Shown here: positions 17,256 to 25,276 of the stretch, in pieces | Layout: the number at the start of each line of letters is the position of its first letter | How positions within the stretch are numbered: the first letter of the stretch is position 1 | NCBI RefSeq assembly: GCF_050942425.1 | Contig: NZ_CP192063.1 | Coordinates: forward strand, 496,001-560,000 | DNA: 64,000 nt | Reading direction: 5' to 3' | DNA from: Actinoallomurus sp050942425 | GTDB taxonomy: Bacteria; Actinomycetota; Actinomycetes; Streptosporangiales; Streptosporangiaceae | Program-made: the position numbers and the translations under genes | The notes under the pieces: model-generated | What the model was told of the DNA's origin: nothing | Databases searched by the model: none | What the model saw: only the letters and a program-made list of their open reading frames with translations

Positions 17256-17383
17256 AAATGAACAGAGCTGAACACGGCCGCGCAGGTTGTTGCGTTCACC
17301 TTCTTTCCCGGCAGTCACGGCTGTGCGAGAGTGACATAGGACGTCCTACCTCCCCCGCCATCGACGATCGGAGGACAGTAGCC

Positions 17384-18553
17384 GTGCGCAAGAGACATCT
17401 CGTCAGAACCGCCTCTGCGGCCGTGCTTCCGCTGACCTGCATCCTCGCCGTGACCACACCCGCCCAGGCCGCGTACACCGCGTACAGCGCGCCTGCCGGT
17501 GCGCCCCGGCAGGCGGCCGCCGACCCGGATCAGCCCGCCGGAATACCGGCGACCGATCCGCACCTGGCCTTCGACGGCCACTGGGGCCGCGTCGGCAATG
17601 CCATGATCACCCCGAACTCGGGCTCCCAGCTGCGGTTCCGATTCACCGGGCGCACTCTCGCGGGCCGCTTCGACACCTCGTCGGTGACGCTTCCCGCGCA
17701 GATCTACGTGTCAATCGACGGGGCGGCCCCGGTCCGGTACACGGTTGACCGGGACCTGATCGACTTCACCCCGGCGCCGCTGACGGGTCGGAAGCACACC
17801 GCCGAAATCTCCGTCAAGGACGTCAACGAACACGCGAACCGGTGGGTCCTCCCCCTGCAGTCGGGCCTTTCATTCACCGGTCTCGAACTCGACCCCGGAG
17901 CCCATGTGCAGACGCCGGCGCCACTCGGGCACCTGCGCATGGAGTTCCTGGGCGACTCCATCACACAGGGCGTCAAGTCCCTGTGCGGGGTGATCGGCAC
18001 AGACTGCGACGACGGCACCAAGGACTTCGCCCACCTGACGGGGAAGGCCTTCCACGCCCACACCAACCAGGTCGGGTTCGGCCGCCAGGGCATCCTCGTC
18101 AAGGGCAACGGCGGCGTGCCGACAGCGAGCGGCAGCTTCGGCTGGAACTTCCAGGACTCCCCGGCCGACCCGCTCTTCCGCCCCGACGCCGTGGTCGTCA
18201 ACCAGGGCACGAACGACTACTTCCTCGGCGCCGAACCGTTCCGGCCCGCCTACCTGAGCTACTTGAAGCAGATCCGTGCGGCCTACCCGCACGCATGGAT
18301 CTTCGCGATGCGTCCCTTTGGCGGCTACAACGCCGAGGACGTGGCCTCGGCGGTCACCGAGGCGAACGATCACAGGACCGTGTACGTCGACACCACGGGC
18401 TGGATGTCGGCGGACGCTGGCGACTACACCGACGGCGTCCATCCGGGCGTCGAGGCCCATGCGAGGGCGGCGGCGCTGCTGACCGACTTCATCGCGCACA
18501 CGACCGGCTGGGCAGCGGACCCGGTCACCGTTCCCGCCGACCCGGCCGGCTGA
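17384..18553 (+). CDS. Secreted SGNH/GDSL hydrolase (carbohydrate-esterase-like)
   Basis: The product is 389 aa. GTG 17384 is chosen because GGAGGA lies 8 bases upstream and VRKRHLVRTASAAVLPLTCILAVTTPAQA is then a proper signal peptide. Residues about 35-165 form a beta-sandwich-like N-terminal domain (RFRFTGRTLAGRFDTSS). The hydrolase domain carries block I GDSITQG, block III NQGTNDY and block V DGVHPG with the catalytic Asp/His pair. The two-domain layout resembles CE2/CE3-type acetyl esterases that deacetylate plant polysaccharides. The exact substrate is unknown. Confidence 0.85.
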   Translation: MRKRHLVRTASAAVLPLTCILAVTTPAQAAYTAYSAPAGAPRQAAADPDQPAGIPATDPHLAFDGHWGRVGNAMITPNSGSQLRFRFTGRTLAGRFDTSSVTLPAQIYVSIDGAAPVRYTVDRDLIDFTPAPLTGRKHTAEISVKDVNEHANRWVLPLQSGLSFTGLELDPGAHVQTPAPLGHLRMEFLGDSITQGVKSLCGVIGTDCDDGTKDFAHLTGKAFHAHTNQVGFGRQGILVKGNGGVPTASGSFGWNFQDSPADPLFRPDAVVVNQGTNDYFLGAEPFRPAYLSYLKQIRAAYPHAWIFAMRPFGGYNAEDVASAVTEANDHRTVYVDTTGWMSADAGDYTDGVHPGVEAHARAAALLTDFIAHTTGWAADPVTVPADPAG

Positions 18554-18569
18554 TCCCGGCCCCGAAACC

Positions 18570-18588
18570 AGCGTTTCAATTGCTGGCG
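18570..18588. terminator. Small hairpin between convergent genes
   Basis: CCAGC and GCTGG flank GTTTCAATT in the 44 bases between the SGNH hydrolase stop and the stop of the leftward gene. It is a weak, possibly bidirectional terminator. Confidence 0.3.
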
Positions 18589-18597
18589 TGGTCCAGC

Positions 18598-19200
18598 TCA
18601 CGGGACGCTTGTGGACGACCCGAAGTTGAGGACGCCGAACCACGGAAAGTCGGTATCGGCTTGAGACTCCATGAGTTCGTTGATGTAGGAGTCGATGTCA
18701 GGGGCTGGGTGCGGGCCCTCAAGCTGTACGACCAAGTCCTCGTCACCTGGTGAGGCGAGGGGAGCCATTAGGGGCGACAATCGGGCGATGATGCCGTCCC
18801 AGTTGAGGGAGAGGCGTGCACCCTCGTCTGCCGGGGGCGGGTCGGTTCGCTTACGACTGGAAAAGTCATACCGATGCTGATTGTGCGTAGATACGGTCCT
18901 GGTGGCCCCGTCCAGCAGGTGAACGCTGACGAATTCGGTGACATCCAGCCCTGCGGCGAGTCGCCCGCATTGAACCGTCCACACGTTGACACTTTCACCG
19001 AGCAGGAAGTTGTTCAGGAGCCTGCCCATACTTTCGAAGTGGCCAAGCTTGGATTCCAGGCGGGCGTGCAACTCCTCCGTGGTGGCGTACGGTCGGAAGT
19101 ACCCGACTTCGCCGATGACGCACATGGACTCTTCCAGGAGATAGAAGCTGCGCACTAGTTTTTGGTGGTCGGGCCTGTGTTCTTGGTGTGCTGACTGCAT
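18598..19200 (-). CDS. Hypothetical protein
   Basis: The product is 200 aa from the ATG at 19200 (MQSAHQEHRPDHQK), which has GGAGG six bases upstream. An in-frame ATG at 19206 abuts that site and is less likely. The sequence has no signal peptide or membrane segment and is mixed acidic and hydrophobic (YFRPYATTEELHARLESKL, then LLNNFLLGESVNVWTVQCGRLAAGLDVTEFV). The C-terminal part is acidic (DSYINELMESQADTDFPWFG). I do not recognise a family. It sits in the accessory region next to an IS30 fragment and may be element cargo. Confidence 0.6.
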   Translation of the reverse strand: MQSAHQEHRPDHQKLVRSFYLLEESMCVIGEVGYFRPYATTEELHARLESKLGHFESMGRLLNNFLLGESVNVWTVQCGRLAAGLDVTEFVSVHLLDGATRTVSTHNQHRYDFSSRKRTDPPPADEGARLSLNWDGIIARLSPLMAPLASPGDEDLVVQLEGPHPAPDIDSYINELMESQADTDFPWFGVLNFGSSTSVP

Positions 19201-19296
19201 TGCCATCCTCCAGGCGCCTGCCTTATCTACCGGGGTGTAACCATAGAGGCGTGAGCTGACAACGGGCTGTGGTCCTGGGCGCGGGTCAAGCGGCAG

Positions 19297-19581
19297 TCAC
19301 CTTCGGCGGCTGGGCGGCTGGGCGGTCCGGCGCGGCGGGACCGGACGGGACGGACCGAGCGGGGGCGCCACCGCGGTGATCGGTGGCGCCCCCGCATGCC
19401 CGGCGGACCGAGTCCGTCCGTTGCGCCAGCGCTTACCGGTCCGCGGGTTGATCCCGACGATCTGGCAAGCCTGCCTGCTGCTCATGCCCTCACGCATGAG
19501 CCGGAAGTATTCCTCGCGCTCACGGACCAGCTTCTTACGTCCTTGAGCCTGTCCCCGGTTCTCCCGGATCTCGAAAGCCAT
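19297..19581 (-). pseudogene. IS30-family transposase, N-terminal fragment
   Basis: MAFEIRENRGQAQGRKKLV followed by EEYFRLMREGMSSRQACQIV and GINPRTGKRWRNGR is the N-terminal helix-turn-helix of actinobacterial IS30 transposases. After GPSRPVPPRR the frame degenerates and stops at 94 aa. A full transposase has about 380-450 aa with a DDE domain, which is absent. It is an inactive fragment. No inverted ends were found. Confidence 0.8.
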
Positions 19582-19660
19582 CGCATCCCCTCAACAGGGG
19601 TGTTGCGACGACCACTAGAACCCAAGTCTTCTCTCGGGGTCTTTCAGCAGGTCACGGGTG

Positions 19661-19706
19661 GTGGGCAGGGGCGGGGTCGAACCGCCGACCTTCAGCTTTT
19701 CAGGCG
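19661..19706. repeat. tRNA-Phe attachment-site copy (45 of 46 bases match the tRNA 3' end)
   Basis: GTGGGCAGGGGCGGGGTCGA through TTCAGCTTTTCAGGCG repeats the 3' end of the tRNA-Phe gene (25178-25223), from just beyond the discriminator to the anticodon loop, with one change (A for C at 19694). The 5' half of the tRNA is absent. This is the classic footprint of a tyrosine-integrase element inserted in a tRNA anticodon-loop to 3'-end core. Confidence 0.85.
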
Positions 19707-20209
19707 ACTTATGTAGACATTTCACCAGCTCTCCTTGTGCTTCTGGCTGCTCTGAAGGTCCCCTCCCCGAGCGGGAGTGTCCGCCGTGGTTCGTCGCGGT
19801 GGTCACGCAGTTAGTCACCCATCGCCCGAGGCGGAGGCGGAGGCCGTTGGGGGACATGGGGGACACGTTGGGGTTGGCTGTCAGCGCTTAGCACTCTTCG
19901 TCCCGAACGCATCCCGATTCTCACCTGAGCTGCGCGTGCAGGCTGTGACCAGCATCGAGCGTCCCAGCGGCGTTCGTGGAGGTTCGCGGTGAACCACAGA
20001 GTTAGGCGGCCTCTTAGGCGACCCGCCTATCCGTCGGCCGAGCCCATGTTGGCTCACCAGCCTAACGGCTTGGTGGTCCACTCTCTGCCCCTGGCCCTAG
20101 GCACCCAGCTTGGGGTATTTCGGATCACGATCTTGTGACCTGCTCCGGTTCAGGTCAGCGGTGGTGTCGTGTTGCCTGTGAGTCCTGAGATCCGCCGACT
20201 CTGACAGGC
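19707..20209. other. Intergenic, left end of an integrated element, no gene seen
   Basis: The stretch contains GGGGGACATGGGGGACACG at about 19852-19870, a G-rich spaced repeat reminiscent of the GGGATAC repeats upstream of the integrase remnant. One short frame (SRFSPELRVQAVTSIERPSG) resembles an IS3-type OrfA start but is too short to call. Confidence 0.4.
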
Positions 20210-20791
20210 ATGTCCGGACACATCGCGCTAGCATCGCTGCCCGTGATCGCAGTGAGTGTCACCATCGGACTGGCGTTCATCGGTTACATCGTCACCTACT
20301 TCAACGGCCTGCGCCTGGCGCAGCGCCAAGAACGCCTTTCCCGAGTGAATCGCCAGCTTAGCGACTTCTACGGGCCGCTGCTTGCCCTCACCACGGCCAA
20401 CGAACGCATCTTCAATGCCTTCGTTGAAAAGAACGCCCGTCCTGGCGGCAAGTCCATCTTTCAGGATGCGACTCCACCTACCGAGGAAGAACTCGGCGAG
20501 TGGCGATTCTGGGTCACAAACGTCTTTCTCTCAAATATCCAAGCCATGCGGGATATAGTCATTAGCCACACCGACCTATTGTCGGAACCTGAGATGCCAT
20601 CGGTGCTGCTGGACTTGTGCGCGCACGTGTCAGGCTATGAAATCACTACGGCCCGATGGGCTCAGGGAAACTACGATGAGCATCTGTCCGTCGTTCACTT
20701 CCCCAGCGAAGAGATCGGCACCTACGCCCGGCAGGGCTTTAGCAAGTTGAAGGCAGAGCAAGCCGGTCTGCTCGGGCAACGCAGCAAGTGA
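20210..20791 (+). CDS. Membrane-anchored hypothetical protein
   Basis: The product is 193 aa. ATG 20210 opens a single N-terminal transmembrane segment (LASLPVIAVSVTIGLAFIGYIVTYF). A basic helix (RLAQRQERLSRVNRQLSDFYGPLLAL) follows, then a soluble, probably helical cytoplasmic domain. Similar single-span proteins with the RQERLxRVNRQLxxFYGPL motif are widespread in actinobacteria and unnamed. Its codon use is less GC-biased (ATCTTTCAGG, AAATATCC) than its neighbours, consistent with transferred cargo. It lies between an att copy and an integrase remnant. Function unknown. Confidence 0.7.
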   Translation: MSGHIALASLPVIAVSVTIGLAFIGYIVTYFNGLRLAQRQERLSRVNRQLSDFYGPLLALTTANERIFNAFVEKNARPGGKSIFQDATPPTEEELGEWRFWVTNVFLSNIQAMRDIVISHTDLLSEPEMPSVLLDLCAHVSGYEITTARWAQGNYDEHLSVVHFPSEEIGTYARQGFSKLKAEQAGLLGQRSK

Positions 20792-20857
20792 TTCACGGTG
20801 GCCGGCACGTGGTCGCTCAGGTCGTGATCCGGTCTGTGCTGCTGTGCGGAGCAGAAG

Positions 20858-20924
20858 GTATCCCGGATGTATCCCGCGTTTGGGCTGATCAGAGGGCTAG
20901 GGATACATGGGATACGTGGGATAC
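20858..20924. repeat. Cluster of GGGATAC/GTATCCC repeats upstream of integrase remnant
   Basis: GTATCCC occurs at 20858 and 20869, and GGGATAC at 20900, 20909 and 20918 (9-base period). The two groups face each other. Such arrays usually bind an excisionase, a regulator or a replication initiator of an integrative element. They are too short and irregular for a CRISPR array. Confidence 0.65.
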
Positions 20925-20968
20925 ATCCGTGACCCTCCGGAGAGCGCCCCGACCGGTCGCCCCCGTGC

Positions 20969-21538
20969 GTGCGGACAGAGGAGATGAGGGAGCTTTCATG
21001 GACGCATGTCGTCGCGTTCGATGAAGACCGGCAGACCTGGTGCCCAGTGTCCGAGGTGGGTTGGGAACACGAACAGTTCGCCGTCTACGTCTGGCGTTCG
21101 GTGCGAAAGACGGGCGACACCAAGACCGTAAAGTCGCGTCGGTCGCTCCGGCTCCCCAACCGATGCGTAGCGGCCCTCAAAGCGCTCAAGGCCGAACAGG
21201 ACCGCCACCGTGGTGCCGGCCACGCGCGGGGCGGCAAGGATCTGGTGTTCTGCACCAGAACCGGGACAGCGCTCAGCGCGGGGAACGTACGGCGCGACTT
21301 CCGCACGGCTCTCGACAGTGCTGGCCTGGTCGGCAAGGAGTGGACTCCTCGGGAGCTGCGGCACAGCTTCGTGTCGCTGCTCTCCGCCCATGACGTACCG
21401 ATCGAGAACATCTCTCGACTGGTGGGCCACACCAACATCGTGGTGACAGAGACCGTCTACCGCAAGCAGATACGACCGGTGATCCAAGACGGAGCGATCG
21501 CGATGAACGAGATCTTCCCAGCGGATTCCGAGCGGTAG
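20969..21538 (+). pseudogene. Tyrosine recombinase (integrase), C-terminal catalytic part only
   Basis: The frame of 189 aa starts at GTG 20969 directly in the catalytic domain (RTEEMRELSWTHV, with the first catalytic Arg). It contains KTVKSRRSLRLP (Lys), ELRHSFVSLLS (Arg-His), LVGHTN (His) and VYRKQIRPVI (nucleophile Tyr). Full actinobacterial integrases have about 370-450 aa, with SAM-like core-binding and AP2-like N-terminal domains. These are missing and are not found in other frames upstream. All catalytic motifs survive, but without DNA-binding arms it is probably inactive. It ends 67 bases before an att copy, the normal position for an int gene. Confidence 0.85.
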
Positions 21539-21556
21539 TCACCCAGTTAGACACTC

Positions 21557-21592
21557 ACGCCCCGTCTCCAGATATGGAGGCGGGGCGTTTTC
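21557..21592 (+). terminator. Terminator after integrase remnant
   Basis: ACGCCCCGTCTCCA, loop GATA, TGGAGGCGGGGCGT (one T-G wobble), then TTTTC. It is a near-textbook intrinsic terminator 18 bases after the integrase stop. Confidence 0.85.
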
Positions 21593-21605
21593 GCTGATCT
21601 TGATG

Positions 21606-21649
21606 GTGGGCAGGGGCGGGGTCGAACCTCCGACCTTCCGTTTTTCAGG
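21606..21649. repeat. tRNA-Phe attachment-site copy (42 of 44 bases match)
   Basis: GTGGGCAGGGGCGGGGTCGA through TTTTTCAGG repeats the tRNA-Phe 3' end with changes at 21629 and 21641. The following bases, AGTAGCAACCACCCTGCTC, are not tRNA but match the flanks at 15086 and 12889, marking the end of one element family. It lies just after the integrase remnant. Confidence 0.85.
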
Positions 21650-21750
21650 AGTAGCAACCACCCTGCTCAGAGACTCTATGCCCAGGCAGACGGTAGTGGG
21701 CGTGCGCCGACGGCTGTCCACGGTGGCCGACGTTGCCGTCACCGTTGCCG

Positions 21751-22025
21751 TCAACGACTGCGGCTGTCACGCAGTATCGGTGATGGCCATTCAACGCGGA
21801 GCATATGTACCTCGCGCTGTTCCTCTAGCACGAGGTATGTAGCGAGCCCGCGTTCGCCGAAGGCGTGCGTGAGCATGTTGCCCCGGGGATTGGCAGGTTG
21901 AACGGCTGCCCACTCCACGGCGCCGTCTCCAGCAACGTGAACAACTCGGCGAGCGGACGTAGAGCTCCCGCCGGGACCGCTTTGATCTGTTCCTCGGCGA
22001 TCGGGTCCAGGTTGAGCCGGTACAC
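21751..22025 (-). pseudogene. RelE/ParE-like toxin with a frameshift
   Basis: The frame starts at GTG 22025, immediately after the antitoxin stop (TAG-GTG). It encodes VYRLNLDPIAEEQIKAVPAG and LAELFTLLETAPWSGQPFNLP. The family continues about like NPGGNMRTHAF...ATYLVLEEQREVHMLRVEW. Here that part (NMLTHAFGERGLATYLVLEE, then REVHMLRVEWP) is present in another frame, running to a TGA at 21751. One base seems to be missing near 21893. The toxin is therefore broken, or the sequence has an error. Confidence 0.75.
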
Positions 22026-22358
22026 CTACCGTCCGTTCTCACGCTCGGCGAGGATCTCGCGCCATGGTCTACCCGCGGGGACGGCCTCCCCTGCGGCAAG
22101 CTGACTGGCGCGAGCATGCATCCGCCGACGCCCTTCGGGGTCGTGCGCCGAGTCGCAAGCGGAGATCCACCAGCGGTGCACGAAGTCGTTCAGCACGCCG
22201 AGATCGAGGTTCACACGGACCTCGTCAAGCACCGCTTTGAGCCCGGCGTCGAACGCCTCACGGTCTTGAGGCACGACCAAGGCGGCCCGGATCGCGCGCA
22301 GGCTCTTGGCCGGCTCGGGTGCGCTGCCAGGGGCGAAGTCATGTGGTTGCGCAGTCAT
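22026..22358 (-). CDS. DUF6247-type antitoxin partner
   Basis: The product is 110 aa from ATG 22358, which has GAGGAGG six bases upstream (MTAQPHDFAPGSAPEPAKSL). The core reads RAALVVPQDREAFDAGLKAV and DFVHRWWISACDSAHDPEGR. This matches the small actinobacterial proteins found directly upstream of RelE-like toxins and presumed to be antitoxins. Its stop codon touches the toxin start, so the pair was translated as a unit. The antitoxin is intact and the toxin is not. Confidence 0.75.
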   Translation of the reverse strand: MTAQPHDFAPGSAPEPAKSLRAIRAALVVPQDREAFDAGLKAVLDEVRVNLDLGVLNDFVHRWWISACDSAHDPEGRRRMHARASQLAAGEAVPAGRPWREILAERENGR

Positions 22359-22499
22359 CCCGGGCCTCCTCTCCCTCCCCCAGACACACTCCCGCGAGTC
22401 GGAGAGCCCGGAAGGTAGGTAAGGGCGCCAGCGCGCGTCGGAAGCCAACATGTCCGCGATGTCCTCCATCTTCGCAATTCGCACCGATCGCCGGTTCCG

Positions 22500-24758
22500 A
22501 TGCGTAGACTCTCGACCACTTTGGCACGCACAGCGGAACTGACGAGTGAAACGGAGCCTGCGAAGGCCGAGCTCCGCGCGGGAAGGGCGGTCCGCGCTAT
22601 CGTCTCCGACGGCCGCGCGGTCCACGACGCCATCGAGGCGGTCCTGGCCGCGCCGGGGGAGTCCCGCGAGATCGCGCGACGGGCGTACGAAGTGGTGCGC
22701 GATCAGCTTGTCACCGGCGAACTGGACACGATGCCGGTGGACCGGCTCCGGGAGCTTATCCAGGGCCGGGTCACGTTCGTCCCCGTCAGGGACGCCGGTA
22801 TCGACACAGTCGGCGCGGTCCTCACGACCGGCGCAGAAGCACTCAGGCGAATCCCCCGAGTACGCCGGAAGACGGCCAAGCGGATCATGGCCGCCGCATG
22901 GCAGATGCGGGAGTCCGTCGAGGAGAGCACCCGCGTCCGCATCGAACCAGACGCCCGTACCCCCGAGCAGACCGCTCTCATCGCCGCCTTGCGCCGCTAC
23001 GAACGCACCAGGTCCGTGATGAAGGGCCCGGACCCGAGCCCGCTGGCAGGTGAGCTCGGGGGTTACCTCGGCCCTGCGGCACGCGGCGCGAGCCGCTGGG
23101 GAATGCTCTTCACATTCTCCAAGCGGAAGAGGCAGGAAGCTCGTGATGCACTCGTCCAGCTGGACGCCACCCTGAGTTCCAAGAAAGTCACTGCGGTACG
23201 CAAACGCCTGTCCACGGCCGAGTCCCGGCTGGAGAAGGCCGTAAAGACACCGAGGGCTGCCCGGCTATGGAGCGATTACCTCGCCCGCCCGGTCATCTAC
23301 AACGGCCTGTTGATCGAGGTTGGGGGGCTCGACCCGGTCAAAGAGGCCGGTCAGGGATTCCTCCCCGCCGATATCGCCGAGCAGGTCCGCGTGTTTCCCC
23401 TCGACCAGTCCCGCCTCAAGACCTCGCTGCGTGGCTACCAGCTGTTCGGCGCGAAGTTCGCGCTGGTTCAGGAGCGGGTGATTCTCGGCGACGAGATGGG
23501 CCTTGGTAAGACGATGCAGTCGCTCGCCGCGATGTGCCACCTTGCGGCCAAGGGCGCGACGCACTTCCTGGTCGTCTGCCCGGCGAGCGTGGTCGTCAAC
23601 TGGACTCGCGAGGTTGAGCGGCACACGCTGCTGGAGGTCCGCCGCGTGCACGGGCCTGGCGAGAAGCGGGAGGCGACCCAGCAGGAGTGGGCGGCCAGGG
23701 GTGGCGTGGCGGTCACGACATTCGAGGTGCTGCGCGCCATGCCGGAGGACCTGGACGTCTCTGTGGCGATGATGGTCGTCGACGAGGCGCACTACGTGAA
23801 GAACCCGACTGCGCTTCGCACGCAGGCGGTCAGCGAATGGGCGGCCCGGAGCAGGCGGGCGCTGTTCCTGACGGGGACGCCGATGGAGAACAAGGTGGGG
23901 GAGTTCCGAGTGCTGGTCGGGCACCTGCGCCCGGAGCTCGCCGAGAACCTGGACATACCGGACGGGGCGCTGGATGGCACCAAGTTCCGGGAGGCTGTGG
24001 CACCGGTCTACCTGCGGCGCAACCAGGAAGACGTGCTTAGCGAACTTCCGCCGCGGCTGGAGACGCAGGAATGGGTGGCACTCGAGGGACCGGCGCTGCG
24101 GGCGTACCAGAAGGCGGTCCTCGCGGGGAACTTCATGGCGATGCGCCGGGCGGCGTTCGGCCCGGGGACGGTGAAGGGATCGCCGAAGCTCCGGCGGCTG
24201 GTGGAGATCGTCAGTGAGGCCGCGGACGGCGGGCGCAAGGTCGTGGTGTTCTCGTACTTCCGCGACGTACTGGACACGGTGACACAGGTACTGGGCTCCG
24301 GGCGTCATGGCGTCCCCGGCGTGCATGTCGTCGGTCCGCTGACCGGGGGCATCCCGCCGGCGAACCGCCAAGCGATGGTGGACGAGTTCACTGCCGCCAA
24401 GGGGGCTGCGGTGCTGGTCTCCCAGATCCAGGCGGGCGGCGTGGGCCTGAACATCCAGGCCGCCTCGGTGGTCATCATCGCCGAGCCGCAGCTGACGCCC
24501 TCGATCGAGGAGCAGGCGATCGCCCGCGCGCACCGGATGGGCCAGGTGCGCCGCGTGGACGTGCACCGGCTGCTGTGCGGGGACAGCATCGACCAGCGAG
24601 TCCTCGAGCTGCTGGCGGACAAGCGCGAGGCGTTCGACGAGTACGCGCGCCGCAGCGACATGGCGAACGCGACGCCGGACGCGGTGGACACGGGCTCCGA
24701 GACCGAACTGCGGCGCCAAATCGTGGCCGCGGAACAGAAGCGCCTCAAGGCGGCGTGA
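22500..24758 (+). CDS. SNF2-family DNA helicase/translocase, integrative-element cargo
   Basis: The product is 752 aa from ATG 22500. The N-terminal 200 residues hold a helix-hairpin-helix-like segment (LRRIPRVRRKTAKRIMAAAW) and a basic helical region. Helicase motifs follow in order: GDEMGLGKTMQSLAA (Walker A, about residue 330), VVCPASVVVNW (Ia), VVDEAHYVKN (DEAH box, about 427), LTGTPMEN (III), VVFSYF (IV), SQIQAGGVGLNIQ (V), AIARAHRMGQ (VI). It is an ATP-driven double-stranded DNA translocase of the Snf2/RapA group. It lies alone between an att copy with a decayed TA locus and an integrase remnant, so it is mobile cargo. Defence against phage or plasmids is a reasonable guess, not shown. 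Confidence 0.9.
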   Translation: MRRLSTTLARTAELTSETEPAKAELRAGRAVRAIVSDGRAVHDAIEAVLAAPGESREIARRAYEVVRDQLVTGELDTMPVDRLRELIQGRVTFVPVRDAGIDTVGAVLTTGAEALRRIPRVRRKTAKRIMAAAWQMRESVEESTRVRIEPDARTPEQTALIAALRRYERTRSVMKGPDPSPLAGELGGYLGPAARGASRWGMLFTFSKRKRQEARDALVQLDATLSSKKVTAVRKRLSTAESRLEKAVKTPRAARLWSDYLARPVIYNGLLIEVGGLDPVKEAGQGFLPADIAEQVRVFPLDQSRLKTSLRGYQLFGAKFALVQERVILGDEMGLGKTMQSLAAMCHLAAKGATHFLVVCPASVVVNWTREVERHTLLEVRRVHGPGEKREATQQEWAARGGVAVTTFEVLRAMPEDLDVSVAMMVVDEAHYVKNPTALRTQAVSEWAARSRRALFLTGTPMENKVGEFRVLVGHLRPELAENLDIPDGALDGTKFREAVAPVYLRRNQEDVLSELPPRLETQEWVALEGPALRAYQKAVLAGNFMAMRRAAFGPGTVKGSPKLRRLVEIVSEAADGGRKVVVFSYFRDVLDTVTQVLGSGRHGVPGVHVVGPLTGGIPPANRQAMVDEFTAAKGAAVLVSQIQAGGVGLNIQAASVVIIAEPQLTPSIEEQAIARAHRMGQVRRVDVHRLLCGDSIDQRVLELLADKREAFDEYARRSDMANATPDAVDTGSETELRRQIVAAEQKRLKAA

Positions 24759-24762
24759 CCCG

Positions 24763-25063
24763 CAGAGCTTTCGTGGCCGCACGTCGTCGCGTTCGATGAA
24801 CGCTCAGCGCGGGGAACGTCCGGCGCGACTTCCGCGTCGTTCTCGACCTCGCTGGCCCGGTGGGCAAGGAGTGGACGCCTTGGGAGCTGCGGCACAGCTT
24901 CGTATCGCTGCTCTCCGCCCATGACGCACCGATCGAGAACATCTCCCGGTTGGTGGGCCACACCAACACCGTGGTGACGGAGACCGTCTACTGCAAGCAG
25001 ATACGACCGGTGATCCAAGACGGAGCGATCGCGATGAACGAGATCTTCCGAACGGACGGCTGA
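24763..25063 (+). pseudogene. Integrase relic 2, internally deleted
   Basis: AGAGCTTTCGTGGCCGCACG through GCGTTCGATGAA matches the start of the 20969 integrase piece. It then joins directly to CGCTCAGCGCGGGGAACGTC, the equivalent of about 21270 onward, so roughly 250 bases are missing. The rest encodes WTPWELRHSFVSLLSAHDAP, LVGHTNTVVTETVYCKQIRPV and ends in RTDG. Motifs R, H, H and Y remain, but VYRKQ has become VYCKQ. It begins five bases after the SNF2 stop and ends 116 bases from the tRNA-Phe gene, the int position of the most recent insertion. Confidence 0.85.
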
Positions 25064-25132
25064 CCGGGGGGTGCGGGGGCGGAGCCCCTGCATCGGGGGT
25101 TCCAGGGGGTCGTCCCCCTGGGAAAACACAAA

Positions 25133-25175
25133 GCCCCCGGCGAAGTCGATCGAAGATCGACGAGCACCAGGGGGC
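25133..25175 (-). terminator. Terminator downstream of tRNA-Phe
   Basis: Read leftward, an outer GCCCCC/GGGGGC stem encloses an inner perfect GTCGATC-TTC-GATCGAC hairpin and is followed by TTTGTG. It lies 3 bases past the tRNA 3' end. Confidence 0.75.
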
Positions 25176-25178
25176 GAG

Positions 25179-25252
25179 TGGGCAGGGGCGGGGTCGAACC
25201 GCCGACCTTCCGCTTTTCAGGCGGACGCTCGTACCGACTGAGCTACCTGCCC
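25179..25252 (-). tRNA. tRNA-Phe (GAA)
   Basis: The cloverleaf is complete: acceptor GGGCAGG/CCTGCCC with discriminator A, D-arm GCTC/GAGC, anticodon stem TCCGC/GCGGA with loop CTGAAAA (anticodon GAA), and T-arm GGCGG-TTCGACC-CCGCC. No CCA is encoded. This is the only intact copy. Partial 3'-half copies at 19661, 21606, 15086 and perhaps 12889 show it is the integration site of the neighbouring elements. Confidence 0.97.
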
Positions 25253-25276
25253 GCGCGGCGCCGAACGGCGCCTCAG

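Noticed and set aside
19880..19990. IS3 OrfA start (SRFSPELRVQAV)
   Set aside because: Only about 20 residues resemble it and no inverted ends or OrfB are present.
20858..20924. CRISPR array
   Set aside because: The repeats are 7 bases with 2-25-base gaps and no constant spacers, and no cas genes are near.
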